Source of the DNA: Verrucomicrobiota bacterium
GTDB lineage: Bacteria; Verrucomicrobiota; Verrucomicrobiia; Chthoniobacterales; Terrimicrobiaceae
Direction: 5' to 3'
Assembly (NCBI GenBank): GCA_017305195.1
Contig: JAFKMU010000055.1
Location: forward strand, 26,290 to 90,289
DNA length: 64,000 nt
The first letter of the stretch is position 1. Each line of letters begins with the position of its first letter. Both the position numbers and the translations under genes were made by a program. This document shows, in pieces, positions 60,232-64,000 of this stretch. A model generated the notes under the pieces. The model was not told the origin of the DNA. It saw only the letters and a list, made by a program, of their open reading frames with translations, and searched no databases.

Positions 60232-61113
60232 ATGGAAACGAGTTTCGTCATATTGACCCATTCCGATCCCGCCCAGGTGGCGCGGCTTGCCCGCAGTCTC
60301 GCGCCGGCCGGTCGCGCATTCATCCACGTCAACGCCGAGAGCGATGTGGCGTCCTTTCGCGAGGCGGTCGGCGGTGACGCTGCCTTTGTGGAGGCGCGAG
60401 TGCGGGTTCAATGGGGCACCTGCAGCCTGCTCGATGCGATTCTCTCGTCTCTACGCGAGGCGATCGAGAGATCCGACAGCAGCCGTTTTGTCCTGCTCAG
60501 CCAAAGCTGCCGCCCCATTCGGACGCCGCAGGCGATTGGAGATTTCTTTCGCGCCCATCCGGAGAGCGAGTACATCGGAATGCGACGGATGAGACCATAC
60601 GGCATCGATCGCTGGCGACTCTCCTACGATCTGCAGCGCAACGACCTGCCCGCCTGGTCGCAGCGGGGCGTCGTGGGCAAGGTGCTCCGGCGCACCGGTC
60701 TGGCCGTGCCCGCCCTCGACTGGCGCACGGGCCTGGGCGGGATGGCCCCGGCCAAGGGCTGCCTGTGGTGGGCATTGACCCGCCCGGCATGCGAGCACCT
60801 CCTGCGGGAGATCGACTCCCGGTCGGAGCTGATGCGGTACGCCAGATCGCTTTTCGGCCCCGAGGAGATCATTCCGCATACGGTGATGCTCAACTCGCCT
60901 TTTGCCGACCGCATCCGCCATCACCTCACCTATGAGGACTGGTCGCAGCGGGGGCCATCGCCGAAATGGCTAGCGCCTTCGGATATCGAGGCCTTGCAGT
61001 CGCACGATTTTCAGTGGAGAGATGACTACGGCAGCGGAGAGGCGCTCTTCGCCCGCAAATTTCGTCCCGACATGTTTCCTACCCTCCCGGCTGACCAGCA
61101 GTTCTCCGCATGA
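60232..61113 (+). CDS. GT14-like beta-glycosyltransferase
   Basis: The 293-residue protein resembles core-2/I-branching and xylosyltransferase (GT14) enzymes: FVILTHSDPAQVARLARSL, AFIHVNAESDVASF, RFVLLSQSCRPIRTP, KGCLWWALTRPACEHL and GPEEIIPHTVMLNS. I start at METSFVILTHS (60232); a longer frame from 60124 is not supported. Its stop overlaps the next gene's start by four bases. Confidence 0.88.
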   Translation: METSFVILTHSDPAQVARLARSLAPAGRAFIHVNAESDVASFREAVGGDAAFVEARVRVQWGTCSLLDAILSSLREAIERSDSSRFVLLSQSCRPIRTPQAIGDFFRAHPESEYIGMRRMRPYGIDRWRLSYDLQRNDLPAWSQRGVVGKVLRRTGLAVPALDWRTGLGGMAPAKGCLWWALTRPACEHLLREIDSRSELMRYARSLFGPEEIIPHTVMLNSPFADRIRHHLTYEDWSQRGPSPKWLAPSDIEALQSHDFQWRDDYGSGEALFARKFRPDMFPTLPADQQFSA

Positions 61114-62087
61114 AAGTCTCCATTCTCGCCAGTGCGGTGGACTACGGGACCCGCAGCATTTCCGAGACCTACAAGCAGGCCATCCAGCCTACCTCGAGCC
61201 TCACGCTCACCCGGGGATTCAAAAAGTTAAAACCGGAGGATCTCCTGCGCGTCACATCCTTCCTGGCTCTCAACTGGCTGTGCCGGAATACCGTGCTCTG
61301 CATGTTCAATGCGCCGGTCCTGCTTGGCGGACTTTTCCCCCTGCCTCGGTTCTCCCGATGGGTGGGCTTTTTGGAATGGAACGAACTGCTCGCTCCCTCA
61401 GGCCAGCATATTCCGCTCTTTTCCTTCTACGACCGCATTTACAAGACGGCGTTCCGGCGCTTGTCCGGGCTCTACAGTCCCGCCCCGGATTTCATCAAGC
61501 TTTACGAAGGAAAGGGCATCGCGATTCAGCGCTGCGATTGCCCGCTGCCTCCGCCGCACCAGGTGCCGTTCCGCCCGCAACTGGCTCCAAAGACCAAGGT
61601 GCTATTCGTCGGAGCGGATTACGTTCGCAAAGGTGGGGACATCCTGCTTCAGGAATGGGCCCGCCTTCGCCCGGCGAATGCCACTCTCACTTTTGTATGC
61701 CCTCATCCTCCCGAGGCTGAAATCGAGAACGTGATCTTCCGGCGAGACATCCGGGCGGGAACGCCCGAGCAGCAGACCCTCTTTCTCGATCACGACATTT
61801 ACGTGCTGCCGACGCGGAAGGATTCGTACGGCTTTGCCATTCTGGAGGCTCTCAATAGCGGCATGTCTGTCATCTCCTCCTCCGAGGCGGGAGCGGCTCA
61901 TGTCGTCTCGGACTTCGGCGGAAGCGTCTCCGCGACTCCCGAGGGAACAGTAGCAGCCTTGTTTGCGCATCTCGAACGCCGCGACGCTATCCAGGCCGCT
62001 CGCGAGGCCTGCCAAGCCTACCTCCCCGTTTATCGCAACAGGGTGAAACAGTCGCTTGCGGAAATACTCGGAATTCCTCGTTTCTAA
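61110..62087 (+). CDS. Family 4 glycosyltransferase
   Basis: The 325-residue protein has VLFVGADYVRKGGDILLQEW and the donor-binding YVLPTRKDSYGFAILEALNS, then GMSVISSSEAGAAHVVSDFG, all GT4 hallmarks. The N-terminal acceptor half is short and not recognised. ATG 61110 overlaps the GT14-like stop by four bases. It belongs to the polysaccharide locus; the sugar is unknown. Confidence 0.9.
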   Translation: MKVSILASAVDYGTRSISETYKQAIQPTSSLTLTRGFKKLKPEDLLRVTSFLALNWLCRNTVLCMFNAPVLLGGLFPLPRFSRWVGFLEWNELLAPSGQHIPLFSFYDRIYKTAFRRLSGLYSPAPDFIKLYEGKGIAIQRCDCPLPPPHQVPFRPQLAPKTKVLFVGADYVRKGGDILLQEWARLRPANATLTFVCPHPPEAEIENVIFRRDIRAGTPEQQTLFLDHDIYVLPTRKDSYGFAILEALNSGMSVISSSEAGAAHVVSDFGGSVSATPEGTVAALFAHLERRDAIQAAREACQAYLPVYRNRVKQSLAEILGIPRF

Positions 62088-62109
62088 GCGAAGCCTAACA
62101 GTTCAGTAT

Positions 62110-63249
62110 ATGCGATTTTTATTTCTGATCCAAGGTCGGACGACGGATGATCAGCCGGGGTATCACGATGGATGTCTGCGGTTGTTACAAGAAAACCGGA
62201 TTAGCGCATACGATTACTTTTGTTATTACGATGGGAGTGATAATCTAACCGGGAAGGGTTGGTCTGAGCAATGGAGTCGACTTGAGCGCAAAGCCAAGGA
62301 TTTCTCGCCAGACTTGGTGCTCCTTCAATTTTTTCATGGTCCGATGGATAATGTTAGCGGTTTGATGGCCCGGCTTCGAGTCTTGCCGTCCGGCCCAACC
62401 ATAGCATCAAGTTGTGGTGATCCATTTGCACCCGGACTTTTGGACCATGGTTTTCCGCGGTCATTCATCGAATCCTCGTCCCTTGCCGATATGTCCTTTT
62501 TTTCGCAAATGGGACGCAGCGCCAAGGCGGCGGAAAAGTGGGGTGCGAGGAACCTGCTTCTTTGGCCGCATGGAAACTGTCAGAAACGTTTTCCTAACGA
62601 TTTTGATGCAGTCACCTGGAAACCGGAATTTGATGTCGTTTTCGTGGGAAACCATACATCGGTGCGAAACCCTTTCTCCTCGCTTGGTCGTGGATCAAAG
62701 AAACGTGCCGCTTTGGTCGATGCTCTCACGCGTCGCTATGGCAAGAGGCTTGGATTATTTGGGCGTGGCTGGAATGGAAATCCGGCTTGGCAAGGGCCAA
62801 TCCCGTATCATGATCAAGTGAAGGCCTTCCGACGAGGTAGAGTCGTTTTTGGCGGGTATCCCCACGCCAGCGACGATTATTATCTCTCCGATCGGCCATT
62901 TATTGCGATGGGTTCGGGTATTCCCTTGATTGACTACCGGGTGCCGAAAGTCGATGAGTTATTCTTGGAGGAACGTGATTGGTATCTGTTTTCCGATAGC
63001 AATGAGTTGATGGCGCAATGTGACAAGGTTCTCAAGTCAGACTGTGCTGAAGTCATGCGGAAGGCGGAAAAGGCGGCGGCCCTCGTTCACCAGAAACACA
63101 CTCAGTATCACCGGATGAAATTTGCCATCGAGACCATGACCGCGCTGCGTATGGCCCGCTTGCAGAAGCGAGAATTTCATGTTCCCGAGATCGAGTTTTT
63201 ACTACCCGGCCCTTCCGGGCGGGATGCGATTCGCAACATTCGAGGATAG
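62110..63249 (+). CDS. Glycosyltransferase-like protein of low GC content
   Basis: The 379-residue protein starts MRFLFLIQGRTTDDQPGYHD and has LGLFGRGWNGNPAWQG, PYHDQVKAFRRGRVVFGGYP, YLSDRPFIAMGSGIPLIDYR and FLEERDWYLFSDSNEL, matching the C-terminal domain of GT4-like proteins that read a nucleotide sugar. Its GC content is clearly lower than the genes before it, and codons such as TTA, AAT and GAT are frequent, pointing to separate origin. The ATG at 62110 is preferred over a frame opening at 62056. Confidence 0.8.
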   Translation: MRFLFLIQGRTTDDQPGYHDGCLRLLQENRISAYDYFCYYDGSDNLTGKGWSEQWSRLERKAKDFSPDLVLLQFFHGPMDNVSGLMARLRVLPSGPTIASSCGDPFAPGLLDHGFPRSFIESSSLADMSFFSQMGRSAKAAEKWGARNLLLWPHGNCQKRFPNDFDAVTWKPEFDVVFVGNHTSVRNPFSSLGRGSKKRAALVDALTRRYGKRLGLFGRGWNGNPAWQGPIPYHDQVKAFRRGRVVFGGYPHASDDYYLSDRPFIAMGSGIPLIDYRVPKVDELFLEERDWYLFSDSNELMAQCDKVLKSDCAEVMRKAEKAAALVHQKHTQYHRMKFAIETMTALRMARLQKREFHVPEIEFLLPGPSGRDAIRNIRG

Positions 63250-63287
63250 CTCTTGGTCGGGCACCCTTTGACCATCCATTTTTCACC

Positions 63288-64000
63288 ATGACTGGAAATT
63301 TTAACAGCCGGCCGTTCATCCTGATCATTGGCGGCCTGATTTACATTGCTCTAGCTTTGTTCGGCTTTCGAGCGCTCTTGGGCGGAGATATCATCCGATT
63401 TGGCTTTATACTCTGCCTGCCCCTCGTCTTGGTGTTTAACAGCTTGCGAAGATATTGGGCCGCATTTCTTCTGGGCAGTTTATCGTTGTGGACCTTGGGA
63501 AGCTTCCAGATGCCTGTCATTGGCTCTTTAGGCCTGAGTGGTGTTATGTTGCTTCTCGTTGCTGGATTTCTTGTGCTCGACGTAGCGATGCGGAAGCCCC
63601 GTATTTTCATCTATTGGCGCGGATATTATACGCTGTTTGTCCTGTCCGTTGCACTAATAGCTGCCCGAGTAATTTATGATCGCCCGGGAATGGCAAATCT
63701 TGGATCCGAGCAAGGTGGTCTGAATGTCGCGGTCAATTATATCATGTCATTTGCTGGCTTTGGCCTGGGATACTTTGCGGCCCTATATCAAAAATCTTGG
63801 AAGGCAACTTTCCGACTTCTTGTCCTGAGTTCTATAGTATTCTATCTGATCGGTGATATCTGGTTGTCTCGTGGCGTGGTGTCAGATGGATCCGGAGAGA
63901 TGAGCGTTTACGGCTTATCCTACACCCGATCGCTCTATTTCCTATTTACCGCTCTTATAATTTTGTCCCTGCGGGCGAAAACATTTCGGCTATTTGGGCC
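63288..64000 (+). CDS. Polytopic membrane protein, partial (possible O-antigen polymerase)
   Basis: A frame opening ATG ACT GGA AAT at 63288 stays open to the window edge, giving 237 codons without a stop. The product is a chain of hydrophobic helices (FILIIGGLIYIALALFGFRA, FGFILCLPLVLVFNSLRRYW, FAGFGLGYFAALYQ and YFLFTALIILSLRAKTF). Position at the end of a sugar-transferase run suggests a Wzy-type polymerase, but I see no proven motif. Its 3' end lies outside the window. It shares the low GC of the preceding gene. Confidence 0.65.
   Translation, partial: MTGNFNSRPFILIIGGLIYIALALFGFRALLGGDIIRFGFILCLPLVLVFNSLRRYWAAFLLGSLSLWTLGSFQMPVIGSLGLSGVMLLLVAGFLVLDVAMRKPRIFIYWRGYYTLFVLSVALIAARVIYDRPGMANLGSEQGGLNVAVNYIMSFAGFGLGYFAALYQKSWKATFRLLVLSSIVFYLIGDIWLSRGVVSDGSGEMSVYGLSYTRSLYFLFTALIILSLRAKTFRLFG

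Overview
The window looks like chromosomal DNA of a free-living, sugar-using verrucomicrobium (Spartobacteria/Terrimicrobium-like is my best guess). The reasons are a GC-rich sequence (roughly 60%, estimated by eye), LL-diaminopimelate aminotransferase (DapL) lysine biosynthesis, an exosortase with an EpsI-type partner beside exopolysaccharide genes, a fused rhamnulose-1-phosphate aldolase/lactaldehyde dehydrogenase, divergent guaB and purA genes, and few recognisable Shine-Dalgarno sites. The taxonomic call is an inference from gene content, not from a marker gene.

Layout. 0-11 kb holds housekeeping and accessory genes: ahcY, a membrane protein resembling an ECF sigma factor joined to an anti-sigma domain, a low-molecular-weight tyrosine phosphatase in frame with serine hydroxymethyltransferase, a BlaI/BlaR-type regulator-protease pair with two operators, two secreted proteins, a NYN-LOTUS protein and dapL. 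11-13.45 kb is the oddest stretch. It holds only two small genes, but also four same-orientation copies (A-D) of a structured repeat, a perfect 22-bp hairpin and one of two composite palindromic REP/BIME-like units; the other is near 1.6 kb. 13.45-22 kb is a rhamnose catabolon: rhaA, lutC, lutB, lutA, rhaB and a DeoR regulator on the minus strand, diverging from the aldolase/dehydrogenase fusion. L-lactate from rhamnose would be oxidised to pyruvate by LutABC.

22-41.5 kb holds guaB and a divergent purA-like gene, a hybrid histidine kinase, a Let/Pqi-type lipid transport operon (two split PqiA/LetA halves plus a six-MCE LetB-like protein) behind a lipoprotein GH1 glycosidase, the three-gene proton-translocating transhydrogenase, a DUF4143 AAA ATPase behind a 17-bp palindrome, and a minus-strand hisD-folP-cdaA-glmM run. 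Between cdaA and glmM lies a 52-residue CdaR/YbbR-like ORF, overlapping the 3' end of cdaA.

41.5-64 kb is a surface-polysaccharide locus. The minus arm carries EpsI, exosortase, GT9, GT2, a WecG-GT4 fusion, GT2 and an RmlD-like reductase. The plus arm starts with a GbsR/MarR regulator, then RfbF-RfbG-RfbH for CDP-dideoxyhexose, a UDP-galactopyranose mutase, an NAD-dependent epimerase/reductase, several glycosyltransferases, a Wzx-type flippase and, cut by the window edge, a polytopic membrane protein that may be a Wzy polymerase. Base composition falls visibly after about 62.1 kb, as is common for recently exchanged O-antigen genes.

The best candidates for something undescribed are repeat family A-D, the CdaR-like small ORF overlapping cdaA, the phosphatase-SHMT fusion, the sigma/anti-sigma-like membrane protein, and the inverted heptad repeats between guaB and purA.
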